DNA of 64,000 nucleotides, taken from assembly GCF_008370685.1 (NCBI RefSeq), contig NZ_VTZU01000025.1:22412-86411 (forward strand). Reading direction: 5' to 3'. The notes beneath the pieces are model-generated. The model had not been told where the DNA came from and searched no databases. It saw nothing but the letters and a program-made list of their open reading frames with translations. Shown here one piece after another: positions 1 to 11,700 of this stretch. The translations under genes were made by a program, and so were the position numbers. Position 1 is the stretch's first letter. Each line of letters opens with the position of its first letter. Source of the stretch: Aquimarina sp. RZ0. Its GTDB lineage: Bacteria; Bacteroidota; Bacteroidia; Flavobacteriales; Flavobacteriaceae.

Positions 1-441
1 TATGGTCTTGTGGCTACAAAGAGTTTTGGTTTTGTAAATGAGATAGGAGCAGGAGTAAGACTCGAATATGCTAAGAATTGTTATACAACGTTTCTGGGAG
101 AATATAATAGATCTTTCTCTGTCGGGAGAGAAGAAGATATAGAAGGCTATAACGAGTTGGGATTAAGTGTTAATCTAATTCTTTTTAACTGGTATCCTAC
201 GACAATTACGGCGGGTATTGGTTATATAGGAAATGATTCCTCAATATTCGAAACTATAGAAGAAGAGGCTTTTCTTGCTTTTAGAACAGGAAATTTTAAC
301 CATGGATCGCAGATTAAATTAAGAGCGTTACATCAAGTGTCAATACCGGTTCATATTTTTGCAGAACTCAATATAAAAAGCTTAGGGAGACGATATGATA
401 CATTTCTTATTGGATTTAGTTATGATTTTGATGCAGAATAA
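1..441 (+). CDS. Outer-membrane-like protein, 5' end outside window
   Basis: The frame is open from base 1 (codons tat-ggt-ctt) through the GTG at 10, so this is the C-terminal part of a gene that starts before the window; the GTG is probably internal. The visible part is about 146 residues rich in alternating aromatic and polar residues, ending in a beta-rich segment as outer-membrane barrels do. It is clearly paralogous to the next gene: both carry GEYNR, IGYxGND, HIFAELN and GxRYDTF in the same order. About 35 N-terminal residues, presumably with a signal peptide, are missing when compared with that neighbour. I do not recognise a characterised family; a small beta-barrel of the outer membrane is an inference. 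Confidence 0.7.
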   Translation, partial: YGLVATKSFGFVNEIGAGVRLEYAKNCYTTFLGEYNRSFSVGREEDIEGYNELGLSVNLILFNWYPTTITAGIGYIGNDSSIFETIEEEAFLAFRTGNFNHGSQIKLRALHQVSIPVHIFAELNIKSLGRRYDTFLIGFSYDFDAE

Positions 442-480
442 TTCTTAATTTTGCATACTCGTAAAAACAAATTATTCGAC

Positions 481-999
481 GTGAAAAAAATGTTCCTTCT
501 CATTGCTTTATTTTCAGCATACGCTATGTTTTCTCAGCAATACGAGAGCGGAAGCGTAGATTTTGGCGTAGGAGCAGTTATTAGTGTTGGTCTTCAGGAA
601 GAAGTTGGTTTTGATATTAGATTTCAATACACATCACCAACACAAAAGACAACATATATAGGAGAATACAATCGATATTTTATAAAAGAATTCGAGAATA
701 CAGAAGTATATAATGAACTTGCATTTTCGTATAATATAAGGTTAATTCATTGGGAGACGTTAAGTATTACAGGAGGTATAGGTTATGTAGGTAATGATTA
801 TCGGGTTTTGGCTAGAGCAGAAGATACTTCTAATTTGTTTTTTTCTACAGGAGATATTAATCACGGTGCAGCACTGAAATTTAGAGGGATCTATAATATT
901 ACTACTCCCATACATATATTTGCAGAGTTAAACTTAAAAAGTTTTGGGAAGCGTTATGATACCTTTGCCTTTGGTCTTACCTATTCTTTAGGGATTTAA
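481..999 (+). CDS. Secreted outer-membrane-like protein, paralogue of upstream gene
   Basis: About 172 residues from a GTG start at 481; an ATG three codons on is an alternative. An upstream TTG would put charged residues before the signal peptide, so I prefer 481. The start reads KKMFLLIALFSAYAMFSQQ, a good Sec signal peptide ending near the SQQ site. The mature part is beta-rich and shares GEYNR, GGIGYVGND, HIFAELNLKS and KRYDTF with the gene just upstream, so the two are a tandem duplication about 40 bases apart. The function is unknown; a small outer-membrane barrel is likely from the pattern alone. Confidence 0.72.
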   Translation: MKKMFLLIALFSAYAMFSQQYESGSVDFGVGAVISVGLQEEVGFDIRFQYTSPTQKTTYIGEYNRYFIKEFENTEVYNELAFSYNIRLIHWETLSITGGIGYVGNDYRVLARAEDTSNLFFSTGDINHGAALKFRGIYNITTPIHIFAELNLKSFGKRYDTFAFGLTYSLGI

Positions 1000-1074
1000 A
1001 CTTCCTTAACACTTTTATTTTTTCTTCAATCCAAAACTTTAGTATCTTTCCAAGATCAAGATATATCGAGCACT

Positions 1075-1953
1075 ATGAATAACATAAATCATGAAGATTT
1101 TAAAGTTTCTCAATCTATAGCGTTGTCAAAAATAGCAACTACTTATGACTTGGGAGCTAGCGAAAAGAAAATTGAGAAAGAACTCGAAGAAGTTAGAGAG
1201 AAACTCGGGAAGTTTCAGGATACGATTTATGCTCATGATAAATACGCAATATTGATTTGCCTTCAGGGTATGGATACAGCTGGAAAGGACAGTTTGATTC
1301 GGGAGGTTTTTAAAGATTTTAATACGCGAGGAATTGTTGTTCATAGTTTTAAGGTGCCTACAGAGTTGGAGAAAAGTCACGACTATTTATGGAGACATTA
1401 TATCGCCTTGCCTCAACGCGGTAGGTTTTCAGTCTTTAATAGAACACATTATGAGAATGTTTTGGTTACAAGAGTGCATCCTGAATATATTATGGGCGAA
1501 AACCTTCCTGATATTAATTCGGTAGAAGATATTGATGATGTATTTTGGGAAAAACGTTTTGAACAAATAAGAAATTTTGAAAAACATATTGCAGAAAATG
1601 GAACTTTGATTTATAAATTTTATCTACATATCTCTAAAGAAGAACAAAAAAATCGACTCCTCAGAAGATTAGAAAAAAGAGAAAAAAATTGGAAATTCTC
1701 TAAAGGAGATCTCAAAGAGCGAAAACTTTGGGATAAGTATCAACTCTACTATGAAGATGCAATTAATAAAACATCCTTGTCACATGCTCCCTGGTATGTT
1801 ATTCCGGCTGATGATAAACCGACTGCCAGGTATATTGTAGCAAAAACACTGTATGACACCTTAAAAGCCTTTGATGATATTAGAGAGCCAGAGTTGGACA
1901 AAGAAACGCAATCGAACCTGGAGATGTACAAACGACAGTTAGAAAATGAATAA
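1075..1953 (+). CDS. Polyphosphate kinase 2 family protein (PPK2)
   Basis: A 292-residue cytoplasmic enzyme of the PPK2 family, which moves phosphate between polyphosphate and nucleotides. The Walker A motif GMDTAGKDS sits at residues 65-73, followed by the family sequence around RGIVVHSFKVPT and the Walker-B/lid region with WRHYIALPQRG, FNRTHYE and later RLEKREKNWKFS. Length and the single-domain form fit the short class I/III enzymes, which usually phosphorylate NDP or NMP using polyphosphate. The class cannot be settled by eye, and neither can the preferred nucleotide. It is preceded by a TATCTTTC box at 1043-1050, about 25 bases before the ATG, which resembles the Bacteroidota -7 element. 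It is not obviously linked to its neighbours. Confidence 0.93.
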   Translation: MNNINHEDFKVSQSIALSKIATTYDLGASEKKIEKELEEVREKLGKFQDTIYAHDKYAILICLQGMDTAGKDSLIREVFKDFNTRGIVVHSFKVPTELEKSHDYLWRHYIALPQRGRFSVFNRTHYENVLVTRVHPEYIMGENLPDINSVEDIDDVFWEKRFEQIRNFEKHIAENGTLIYKFYLHISKEEQKNRLLRRLEKREKNWKFSKGDLKERKLWDKYQLYYEDAINKTSLSHAPWYVIPADDKPTARYIVAKTLYDTLKAFDDIREPELDKETQSNLEMYKRQLENE

Positions 1954-1989
1954 TAACATAATTTAAGAACTATTACTAAAAATTTTTCT

Positions 1990-3378
1990 GTGAAAAATCT
2001 ATCCCTCACTATTTTAATACTTATATCTTTTAATAGCTTTGCTCAAGTAGATATAGTAAAAGAAGACTCTATAGCAATCAAGAAATTTTACAATACTTCA
2101 TTATTAGAAGGTAAGAGTTATGCTTGGTTAGATCACTTATCAAATCAGATTGGAGCAAGGTTGTCCGGTTCTTTAAATGCTCAAAAAGCAGTAGAGTGGA
2201 CAGAAAAAGAACTCAAAGCGATAGGGCTAGACAAAGTATGGTTGCAATCAGTAATGGTTCCTAAATGGACACGAGGTGTTACAGAGTTCGCATATATAGA
2301 AACAGAACCGGGAAAATCTACGAATGTACCTATTTGCGCACTTGGTGGATCGGTTCCTACTCCTATTGGAGGTATAAAGGCTTCGATAATAGAGGTTCAG
2401 AATTTTGAAGATCTTCGTGAATTAGGAACTTCGGGAGTAGAAGGAAAAATAGTGTTTTTTAATCGACCGATGCAAGCAGATTTAATCAACACTTTTGAAG
2501 CATATGGAGGATGTGTGGATCAGAGATATTCTGGAGCTGCCGAAGCTGCAAAATTTGGAGCTGTCGGTGTATTAGTGCGTTCTATGAATCTGCGACTCGA
2601 TGATTTTCCGCATACGGGGGCTATGAGTTATGGCAATTTGACAAATATTGAAAAAATACCGGCGGCAGCTATAAGTACTAATGGAGCAAACTTATTAAGT
2701 TCAATGCTTAAGCTAAACCCCAAGATTAAATTTTTAATGAATATGAATTGCCGTAGTTGGAAAGATGTGGAGTCTTTTAATGTGATCGGAGAAATTACAG
2801 GGACTGAGTTTCCTAAGGAATACATGGTCGTTGGAGGGCATTTGGACTCTTGGGATCTGGGGGATGGGTCTCATGATGATGGGGCAGGTGTAGTACAATC
2901 TATGGAAGTACTTAGATTGTTCAAGGAGACTGGATATAAGCCCAAAAGATCAATTCGTGTAGTTCTGTTTATGAATGAAGAAAATGGATTAAGAGGAGGA
3001 AAGAAATATGCAAAAGCTGCTCAGAATAAAGGAGAAAATCATGTTTTTGCATTAGAGAGTGATGCTGGCGGTTTTACGCCCAGAGGTTTTTCTTTTGATT
3101 GTAGTGATCAGAATATTTCACAAGTTCATAGTTGGAAACCTCTTTTCGAACCGTATCTCATACACTATTTTGTAAAAGGGGGAAGTGGAGCAGATATTGG
3201 TCCTCTAAAAAAAGAAGGGATGGTTTTAGCAGGATTGCGTCCAGACTCACAGCGATATTTTGATTATCATCATGCCAAAAATGATATATTTGATGCCATT
3301 AATAAAAGAGAATTAGAATTGGGAGCAGCTACGATGACTAGTTTAGTATATCTCTTTGATAAATATGGGGTAAAGTAG
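1990..3378 (+). CDS. Secreted M28 family zinc peptidase
   Basis: 462 residues from a GTG start. A signal peptide (KNLSLTILILISFNSFAQ) occupies about residues 1-19, so the product is exported, probably to the periplasm. A PA-like insert lies around residues 120-240 and the M28 catalytic domain around 260-455. Likely zinc ligands and catalytic residues are visible in order: H284 and D286 in GGHLDSWD, D296 in HDDGAG, E330/E331 in NEENG, D358 in ESDAGG and H427/H428 in DYHHAKND. This layout matches carboxypeptidase Q/aminopeptidase-like M28 enzymes. The substrate is unknown. It follows the PPK2 gene by 36 bases on the same strand and may be cotranscribed, though a functional link is not evident. 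A 2.3-kb non-coding region follows. Confidence 0.93.
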   Translation: MKNLSLTILILISFNSFAQVDIVKEDSIAIKKFYNTSLLEGKSYAWLDHLSNQIGARLSGSLNAQKAVEWTEKELKAIGLDKVWLQSVMVPKWTRGVTEFAYIETEPGKSTNVPICALGGSVPTPIGGIKASIIEVQNFEDLRELGTSGVEGKIVFFNRPMQADLINTFEAYGGCVDQRYSGAAEAAKFGAVGVLVRSMNLRLDDFPHTGAMSYGNLTNIEKIPAAAISTNGANLLSSMLKLNPKIKFLMNMNCRSWKDVESFNVIGEITGTEFPKEYMVVGGHLDSWDLGDGSHDDGAGVVQSMEVLRLFKETGYKPKRSIRVVLFMNEENGLRGGKKYAKAAQNKGENHVFALESDAGGFTPRGFSFDCSDQNISQVHSWKPLFEPYLIHYFVKGGSGADIGPLKKEGMVLAGLRPDSQRYFDYHHAKNDIFDAINKRELELGAATMTSLVYLFDKYGVK

Positions 3379-3716
3379 ACTTTTGTGTTGATGTACAATC
3401 AAATGTTTGATTAGAATACTCTTTAATAAGATAAATAGTTGATAATAAACGTTAAATTTTTCTTATGTCCGTTTTGAAAAACGATGAATAGAAGATTCTG
3501 CCGTGAATCAAAGTATTCGTTTTTGCTATTCCCAAGAAGTTAAAGAATAGTTCAATTAGCGATATTGAAAGCCCAATTGAAAATCCAATGGGATTATTAT
3601 TTCTGGTAAAAAATCACTACTATAAATTACTCTTTTCGTTTATATCTTAAAATAGAAAGATGCTGTAACGATGCCTTAGTTTTCTTTTTAGTACAAACAA
3701 AAATAGTTGCTTTTTA

Positions 3717-3876
3717 TACGATTTGTGATTAAAAAATTCGTATAAATTCATTGAATTATTTTTTCTTTATGCAAGGCAAAAAAATCAAGCATAGCTATAG
3801 CTACGGTTTATTTTTTAAACGAAGTAGAAAGGAAAAAGAAACGATGAATATGCGAAATTTTTAGTTATAAATCGTA
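3717..3876 (+). repeat. 160-bp TIR element, family 1, copy 1 (MITE-like)
   Basis: Starts TACGATTT and ends AAATCGTA. The terminal inverted repeat extends imperfectly to about 24 bp. It is flanked by TTA at 3714-3716 and TTA at 3877-3879, a 3-bp target duplication. It is identical along its whole length, as read by eye, to the copy at 56671-56830. The centre carries the palindrome TAGCTATAGCTA within a larger T-rich/A-rich hairpin. It has no coding capacity, so it is a non-autonomous element. The 3-bp TTA/TAA target suggests mobilisation by an IS5-superfamily (IS1031-like) transposase; that part is inference. Confidence 0.9.
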
Positions 3877-5131
3877 TTATTTGAATCTTTTATAACCAGG
3901 TGTTATAAAGTATTTTATCAAGCTAATCGAAGCAAAAAAGGAATTGTAATTAGGTGTTCTTAAAAACCATTTCCTGCCTTATAACCTGATTTTTAGATTA
4001 TTAACATAGAAGATTGAAAACCGTCAATTATTGGAGATCCAATAAAAATTTCATTCATTGTTTAAACTGACATACACAGAAAAATGTTATCAGAATAGCC
4101 AAAGAATTAGGAATTTCAATTGTTTATAATCCAATTCTCAAAATGATAGTATTATCGGCTAAATCAAAAAGGAATAGTTTTAGTGGGTAATATTATCTGA
4201 GAACTCATATTATAGATGTCCGCGTTGCTACAATGTAAATATTCGACCATACATAATGCGACTATTGATTAAATTATTGCTCTATATGGTGAATATTAAA
4301 CATGAATATTAGGAGTTATATTTTTTTTAAAACCTGTAATTATAGCGATGCCAAGTTCAAGTTAGAAATGATATTAATAAATATTCGCCATCTTTTTAAC
4401 GAAAAGATATAGAAAAAATAATATCATAAATTCAATAAATATTCTTTTTTAATATATACTTGACAAGTATTTTATCTGATATTGTAGATGTAATCATGAT
4501 TTAATGTAAGTTGTTTCTTGTTTAATTATTTAACAGTTTTAAGAAAATTTTGGTAATATTTTAAATGTAAATTTGAGTTTATGATAAATTTATATATGGT
4601 TTTACCGTATAAAAAGTTCTGTTTTTTTGTAAAAAATATAAATTCATCCTCAATTCCTTTCTTTTTTTTCTTATCATCATCTTAACATAAGAATATTTAC
4701 CTTTTTTTATTTAGTAAAGAATATGAGAGTTTTATTTCTTAAGAAGTGCGGAAAATAAGGATGTTACAAGTAGCTTTTTTAAATGTTAGTATATATTAAT
4801 TGATGTTTGTTAAGAGTTATTTAAGTGCTCTTGTATCTCCGTTTACTAAGCACATATCATAACTTTACTAAACTGTTGAGCGATATTATTCTATTACAAA
4901 GCAAAAAAGGAAACCGAGTTTGTGCAGAAGAGAATATCGATAAAACGTAAATGTAAACATCAACTAATGTCATATCAGGCACTTACCCAATTTTATGTGT
5001 GATATGGTTTTTGATTATTCACAAATTCAAAACTATACTGACGATGAAGAATTTTATGAGAACTTGTACTACACTAATGAAGTACTTACAACCTACTGCT
5101 AATTGTACTACGCAACTTAATTATGAATTGA

Positions 5132-5161
5132 GCCTTAGAAAAAAAGCTTTTTTTCTAAGGC
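5132..5161. terminator. 30-bp perfect palindrome, possible bidirectional terminator
   Basis: Perfect inverted repeat with arms GCCTTAGAAAAAAAG and CTTTTTTTCTAAGGC and no loop bases. The A/T tracts inside the arms mean a hairpin from either strand would be followed by weakly paired U-rich sequence. No gene ends immediately before it on either strand, so what it would terminate is unclear. Confidence 0.45.
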
Positions 5162-5703
5162 AAAACTATCAGAACAACTATTTAGTCATGATTGAATAGC
5201 ATAATAGATGTGAAACATGATAGCTTACATCATTTTTTGAGAATCAATTTAGAATATTTAGTACTGAAAAAAAATCTAAAACTTATTTTTAGGTAAGTTG
5301 GATTGTACCAGAATCTTTCGTTGTATACCCTCAGAATTTTATTTCAATAACAATTATTAACTACTTAAAAGTAGGAGTTGCGTTATCATATAGTCTTAAA
5401 TTATTTGATTGTACAACCGATTAAATATTCTAATTCTATACTTTTTGTATCGGATTCTATTTTAATGATAGCCTATAATAGTTATGAATCACGATTTAGG
5501 CTACATAAAACTACTTTTATCAACAATATTGGAGCTATAGATAAGGATAAAAACAATGGATGTTACAAATTTTGTTTTATAATTATTTATGAATGATAGA
5601 TAGGGGTATGACTATGAGTTGATTGACAGTTTTGTAGCAAAGCTCAATTTTTGAAATTGAGAAGATTTTAAAGTAAAAACACAAATTTAAAACTATACCT
5701 ATA

Positions 5704-8700
5704 ATGAAAAACTTTATAAAGAAAAGTGCAATGGTGCTATTGTACTTATTCTGTGTCACATCTTGGGCACAATTTAATTATGGAGAGGCCTTGCAGAAGT
5801 CCCTTCTATTTTATGAAACACAACAATCCGGAAATTTACCTGATTGGAATAGAATTAACTGGCGTTCAGATGCCGGAGTAAATGATGGTAAAGATGTCGG
5901 CCTTGACCTTACAGGAGGGTGGCATGATGCTGGAGATCATGTTAAATTCGGTTTCCCCATGGCATTTTCGGTTACAGCGCTCAATTGGGGCTTTCTAGAA
6001 TATGAAGATGGATATGATCGGGCTAATCAAACCGAAATATTCAAACGTAATATTAAGTGGGTTACAGATTATTTTATAAAATGTCATCCTACTCCTAATG
6101 AGTTTTATGCACAAGTAGCAGATAGCAAATCTCAAGACCATAACTTTTGGATGGCACCAGAAATGGTTGATGTGCATCCGCAATATGGTCAGCGTAAATC
6201 TTATAAATTATCACCCTCTAAACCAGGAACAGAAGTAGCTTGTGAGACTGCAGCAGCATTAGCTTCTGCAAGTATCATTTTTAAGGATAGTGATCCTGCA
6301 TATAGTGCGACGCTTTTGAGACATGCCAAAGAGTTATATGAGTTTGGAGATGCGAACCGTGGATTGTACCATACAGATGGTGGGATTCCTGCAGATGGAA
6401 CATATTCATCACAAGGTTTTCAGGATGAGCTAACCTGGGGAGCCTTATGGTTATATAAAGCAACAGGAGATCAGGCTTATTTGGACAAAGCTGAAGCAGA
6501 ATATACACAACCAGATTTCTTATGGAGTCTTGTATGGGATGATAAATCATATGGTAATATGGTATTACTTTCTATCATTACAGGGAAAGATGCCTATAAA
6601 GCTGATGCAGAAAAGCATTTGGATTTCTGGCAAAATGGTGGAGGAATTAGTTATTCTCCCGGAGGTCAGGCGCATTTAACACAATGGGGATCACTTCGCC
6701 ATGCAATGAATGCATCACTAACTGCACTTATTTACAGTGATAATGTGGCTACACCTAAGAAAACACAATATCATGATTTTGCCGTAAGTCAGGTAAACTA
6801 TGCATTAGGAAATAATCCTAATAACAGAAGTTTAGTTACGGGATTTGGTGTGAATCCACCAACAAAACCCCACCATAGAGGACAGCATGCAAGTTGGACA
6901 AGAAGTTCAGCCAATCCTGTAGAATCCAGACATACACTATGGGGAGCCTTAATGGGAGGCCCATCTGCTGCAAATGATGCGTTTGAAGAAGATAGAGATG
7001 ATTTTCAGGCAAATGAAGTAGCTACAGATTATAATGCTTGCTATCAAGGTGTTCTTGCAAGAATGATTATGGAATTCGGTGGGACACCGCTATCAAACTT
7101 CCCACAACCTGAAACACCAGGTTTAGAGTTTATAAATGAGGTAAAACTTAATAATGATCAATCTCGTTTTACTGAGGTTTCTATATGGTTGAATAACAGA
7201 TCGGCTTGGCCGGCAAGAGTCCCTGATAGAATGACAGCACGTTATTTTGTTGATATTTCTGAAGGAGTTGCAGCCGGATTTGGAGCAAGTGACTATGGTC
7301 TTACTGCTCGCGGAGCTGGAACTACTGTAGGGTCAAACCTAATCGCTTGGGATGCAAGTCAGAATATTTATTATGCAGAAATAGAAGTAGATCAGGATAA
7401 AATGCCTTTCCCGGGAGGACAGGGAGAGTATAGAAGTGAAATCCAGTTACGAGTAGCACTACCAGCTAATGCTCCGGTATCAGCTTGGGATCCATCAAAT
7501 GACTTTTCATATTCAGGACTAAGCAATACGCTTGGAATTTCAGAAAATGTTCCTGTTTATGTAAACGGAATTTTAGCAGGAGGAAAAGAACCTACCGGTG
7601 GAGAAATTCCAACGGCTTCTTTTACTGCAACTCCAGAATCAGGAACAGCTCCGCTAGAAGTTTCTTTTGATGCCGCTGCATCTTCTGATCCTAATGGAGA
7701 TGCGATCACGTATAGTTGGGATTTTGGAAATGGAGAAACATCATCTGTAGTTGATCCGCTGATAACTTATACCGATATAGGATCTTATCTGGTAACACTT
7801 ATTGTAAGTGATGGAACTAATACATCATCAGAATTTACAACAACTATTACTGTAGCAGATGGTAATACAGCACCTGTTGCTGATTTTACTGCAGCTCCTA
7901 CTAGTGGAGTAGCTCCGGTAACTGTAAGTTTTAATGCTTCTGCGTCTTCTGATGCTAATGGAGATTCATTGACCTATGTTTGGGATTTTGGAGATGGAAC
8001 CACAGGTTCTGGAGTAACTATTGATCACGAATATGATACAATAGGAGAATATAATGCACTGTTAACAGTAAGTGACGGAAGTAAAGAAGATACCGAAACA
8101 ATCACAATCACGGTTACAGATGGCAGTCCAATAGCTTCTTTTACTGTAAGTACTGACTCTGGAGCAGCACCACTTGATGTTACTTTTGATGCTTCTGCAT
8201 CCGTAGATCCTACAGGAGGAGTTCTTACATATAGCTGGGATTTTGGAAATGGAGAAACAGCGTCTACCGCAACTGCCGCTACCACGTATACAACAATAGG
8301 AGAGGCAACAGTGACGCTAACTGTTACAAATGCTGCAGGAGCCACTGATTCTGATACCAAAACAATTACAGTGACAGATGGAAGTGTAAGTTGTGCTTTT
8401 GGTACCCCGACAGTAGATGCTTTACCAACGATAAACTCTGCATTCGAAAATATATTTGTTTTAGGAAATGGAGGACCTAGCTTAGATAATGTAACCAATT
8501 TTACAATCAATTGGGACTTAGCGAATAATGGCTTGTATCAATTTTCTATGAGTACTAGTGATGGTAACCCATCTTATTATAATGATTTCTTACCAAAAGT
8601 AACACAGAATTTTAATACAGCTCAGCCAGAGATCACAATTACTAATTCTGGAATTACCGGATTAGATGGTTCGTATTGGGCAACTGTTGATAATAGTAAT

Positions 8701-11700
8701 TTTGTCTTAGTTTCTAAAACCGGAGGATTTACTATGTATTTTAGTAGTACTACTACAGCTCCTGGTTGTGATGGTCCACCACCATCGCCAACTGCTGTTG
8801 ATGGAGGTGTAATCGCAGGAGGTCCATTCGTATTTACTGTAGGAGATGGTATTGCAGATAATGTATCAGGAATTTCGTTAACAGGAAACATAGGAGCTAA
8901 TTCTCAATGGGTTGTTACCGATGATCAAGGAAATATCTTAGGATTGCCACCAACGCCAGAGGCTGTAGATTTTGATGGAGCAGGAGCAGGAATTTGTTTA
9001 ATTTGGCACTTGAGCTATGAAGATGGTTTACAAGGAGCAGCCGTAGGAAATAATGCAAGTGACTTGCAAGGAACTTTTGATTTATCTAATTCAATTACTG
9101 TAACTAGAAATACACAGTCCACTGGAGGAGATTGTACCTTTGAGACACCTGTAGCAGATGCTTTACCAACAATAAACGCTACATTCCAAAACATATTTGT
9201 TTTAGGTAATGGAGGACCAAATTTAGATAATGTTACTGATTTCACAATCAATTGGGATTTAGCTAATAATGGTTTGTATCAATTTTCTATGAATACTAAT
9301 GATGGCAATCCATCTTATTATAATGATTTCTTACCAAAAGTAACACAGAATTTTAATGCGGCTCAGCCGGGGGTTACAATTGCAGATTCCGGATTTACCG
9401 GACTGGATGGATCTTATTGGGCAACTGTGGATAATGGTAATTTTGTTTTGGTTTCTAAAACCGGAGGATTTACTATATATTTTAGTACTGCTACTACAGC
9501 TCCTGATTGTGGATCATCACCATCGGTTGATGGAGGAGTTATTGCAGGAGGTCCATTCGTATTTACCGTAGGAGATGGTGTTGCTGATAATGTATCAGGA
9601 GTTACACTAACAGGTAATGTTGGAGAAACTAGCCAATGGATCGTTACTGATGATCAAGGTAAAATATTAGGATTGCCACCTACACCAGAAGCAGTAGACT
9701 TTGATGGAGCAGGAGCAGGAAGTTGTTTCATTTATAGTGTTACCTATAATGGAACAATTACAGGTCTGGCCGCAGATGAGAATATATCAGGTTTAGCAGG
9801 TGTATTTGATCTATCTAATAGTATAGAAGTAGTAAGAAACCCTGTAACTACGGCAGTAGATGGAGGAGTTATTGCAGGAGGTCCATTTGTATTTACTGTA
9901 GGAGATGGCATTGCTGATAATGTGTCAGGAGTTACACTAACAGGTAATGTTGGAGAGACTAGCCAATGGATTGTTACTGATGATCAAGGTAAAATTTTAG
10001 GATTACCACCTACACCAGAAGCAGTAGACTTTGACGGAGCAGGAGTAGGAAGTTGTTTTATTTATAATGTGAGTTATAATGGACCAATCACAGGTCTTAC
10101 TGCAGATGAGAACATATCAGGCCTGGCAGGTACATTCGACCTTTCTAATAGTATAGAAGTAGTAAGAAATGCGGTAAGTGCCACAGTTGATGGAGGTACC
10201 GTAGCTACAGATACTGGAGCAACAACAGTTACTACAACTACAGGAGATGGTATCGATGATATTGTTGTCTTTGCCAATACGAGTTCTTCTACAGAATCTT
10301 ATATTTATCTTATAACAGATGAATCTGGTAATATCTTAACTACAGAAACAGCGTCTCATAATTTTGAAGGAGCTTCAGTAGGGATATGCAAAGTATATGG
10401 TTTATCATATACAGGAGCTTTGGATGTATCTGGAAAAAATGTAACCGCAACTGATCTTTCTTCTGGAGAGTTCTCTCTTTCTGGTAATGCTATTACAGTG
10501 ACAAGAGAAGATGTTGGCGGTGGCGGTGGACCAGGAGGTCCTGGAGATAGTAATCCTTATATCGAGCGTTTTGTTGAATTGAGAAACGAGCTTTATGACC
10601 CTGCAAATGGATATTTCAGTGCAGACGGATCTCCACATCATTCTATAGAAACGTTACTGGTAGAAGCACCAGATTATGGTCACGAGTCAACAAGTGAATT
10701 ATATTCATACTGGTTATGGCTAGAAGTGATGAACGGAAGAATAACCAATGATTGGGAACCACTAAGTAATGTATGGGATAGAATTGAAGAATTTATAATC
10801 CCTACTACTGCGGATCAACCTACAAATGGAGCATACAATCCATCTTCACCGGCAGCATATGCAAGTGAATTTGCATTGCCTAGCATGTATCCGGCACCAC
10901 TTGTTTTTAACGCACCTGTGGGAACAGATCCGGTTTCTCCAGATCTAACGGCTACTTATGGTGATGATATATACCAGATGCACTGGTTATTAGATAATGA
11001 TAATTTCTATGGATATGGTAATAGAGGAGATGGAGTAAGTACTCCTTCTTATATCAATACATTCCAGAGAGGTGAGCAGGAATCAGTATATGAAACAATT
11101 CCACACCCATCCTGGGAGAGTTTTGACTGGGGAGGATCAGATGGATTCCTTCCACTATTTGTAGAAGATCAGAATTATGCTAAGCAGTGGAGATACACAA
11201 GTGCTCCGGATGCTGATGCAAGAGCAGTACAAGCTATGTATTGGGCAAAAGTATATGCAGAAGAACAAGGAACCTCTTTAGCAACGCTTGATTTAGACAA
11301 AGCAACTAAAATGGGAGACTTCTTGAGACTAGCGATGTTTGATAAGTATTTTAAACCATTAGGAGTACAGAGTGCTACCAATGGAGCAGGTACGGGGTAC
11401 GATAGTGCACATTACCTAATGTCTTGGTATATGTCTTGGGGTGGTTCTGCAGATACAGCTTCTCCATGGGCATTCAGAATCAGTTCTAGTCATTGTCATT
11501 TTGGATACCAAAACCCGGTAGCAGCCTATGCATTAACTCAGGTAGATGAATTAAAACCAAAATCTCAAAACGGAGAAAGAGATTGGAATGAGAGTTTAAC
11601 CAGACAGATGGAATTCTATACCTGGTTACAGTCTAAAGAGGGAGCTATTGCCGGTGGTGCTACTAATAGTTGGAATGGAGACTATAGTGCATATCCTGCA

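Larger units (their letters stand above)
3379..5703 (+). other. Long AT-rich non-coding region before cellulase island
   Basis: About 2.3 kb without a convincing gene. It holds a 160-bp TIR element (3717-3876), a 30-bp perfect palindrome (5132-5161) and a leader-like stretch near 5022-5059 that resembles the sequence just before the 5704 start codon. Short frames at 4999-5199 and 5378-5596 have unusual composition and no recognisable motif, and I do not accept them as genes. The segment around 3900-4300 could be decayed coding DNA but I cannot identify it. The last few hundred bases presumably contain the promoter of the large GH9-GH48 gene. Confidence 0.6.

Noticed and set aside
10..441. Complete gene starting at GTG 10
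   Set aside because: The frame is open to base 1 and the paralogue has about 35 more N-terminal residues with a signal peptide.
4999..5199. 66-codon frame in the 2.3-kb intergenic region
   Set aside because: It contains the 30-bp palindrome, has no motif, and the start region only resembles the leader of the downstream gene.
5378..5596. 72-codon frame before the GH9-GH48 gene
   Set aside because: AT-driven composition, no motif, no ribosome binding site.
8025..8510. Long minus-strand frame inside the GH9-GH48 gene
   Set aside because: Antisense shadow of PKD/X coding sequence; low-complexity Val/Ser/Pro composition. The same applies to 17252-17755 and 21446-22009.
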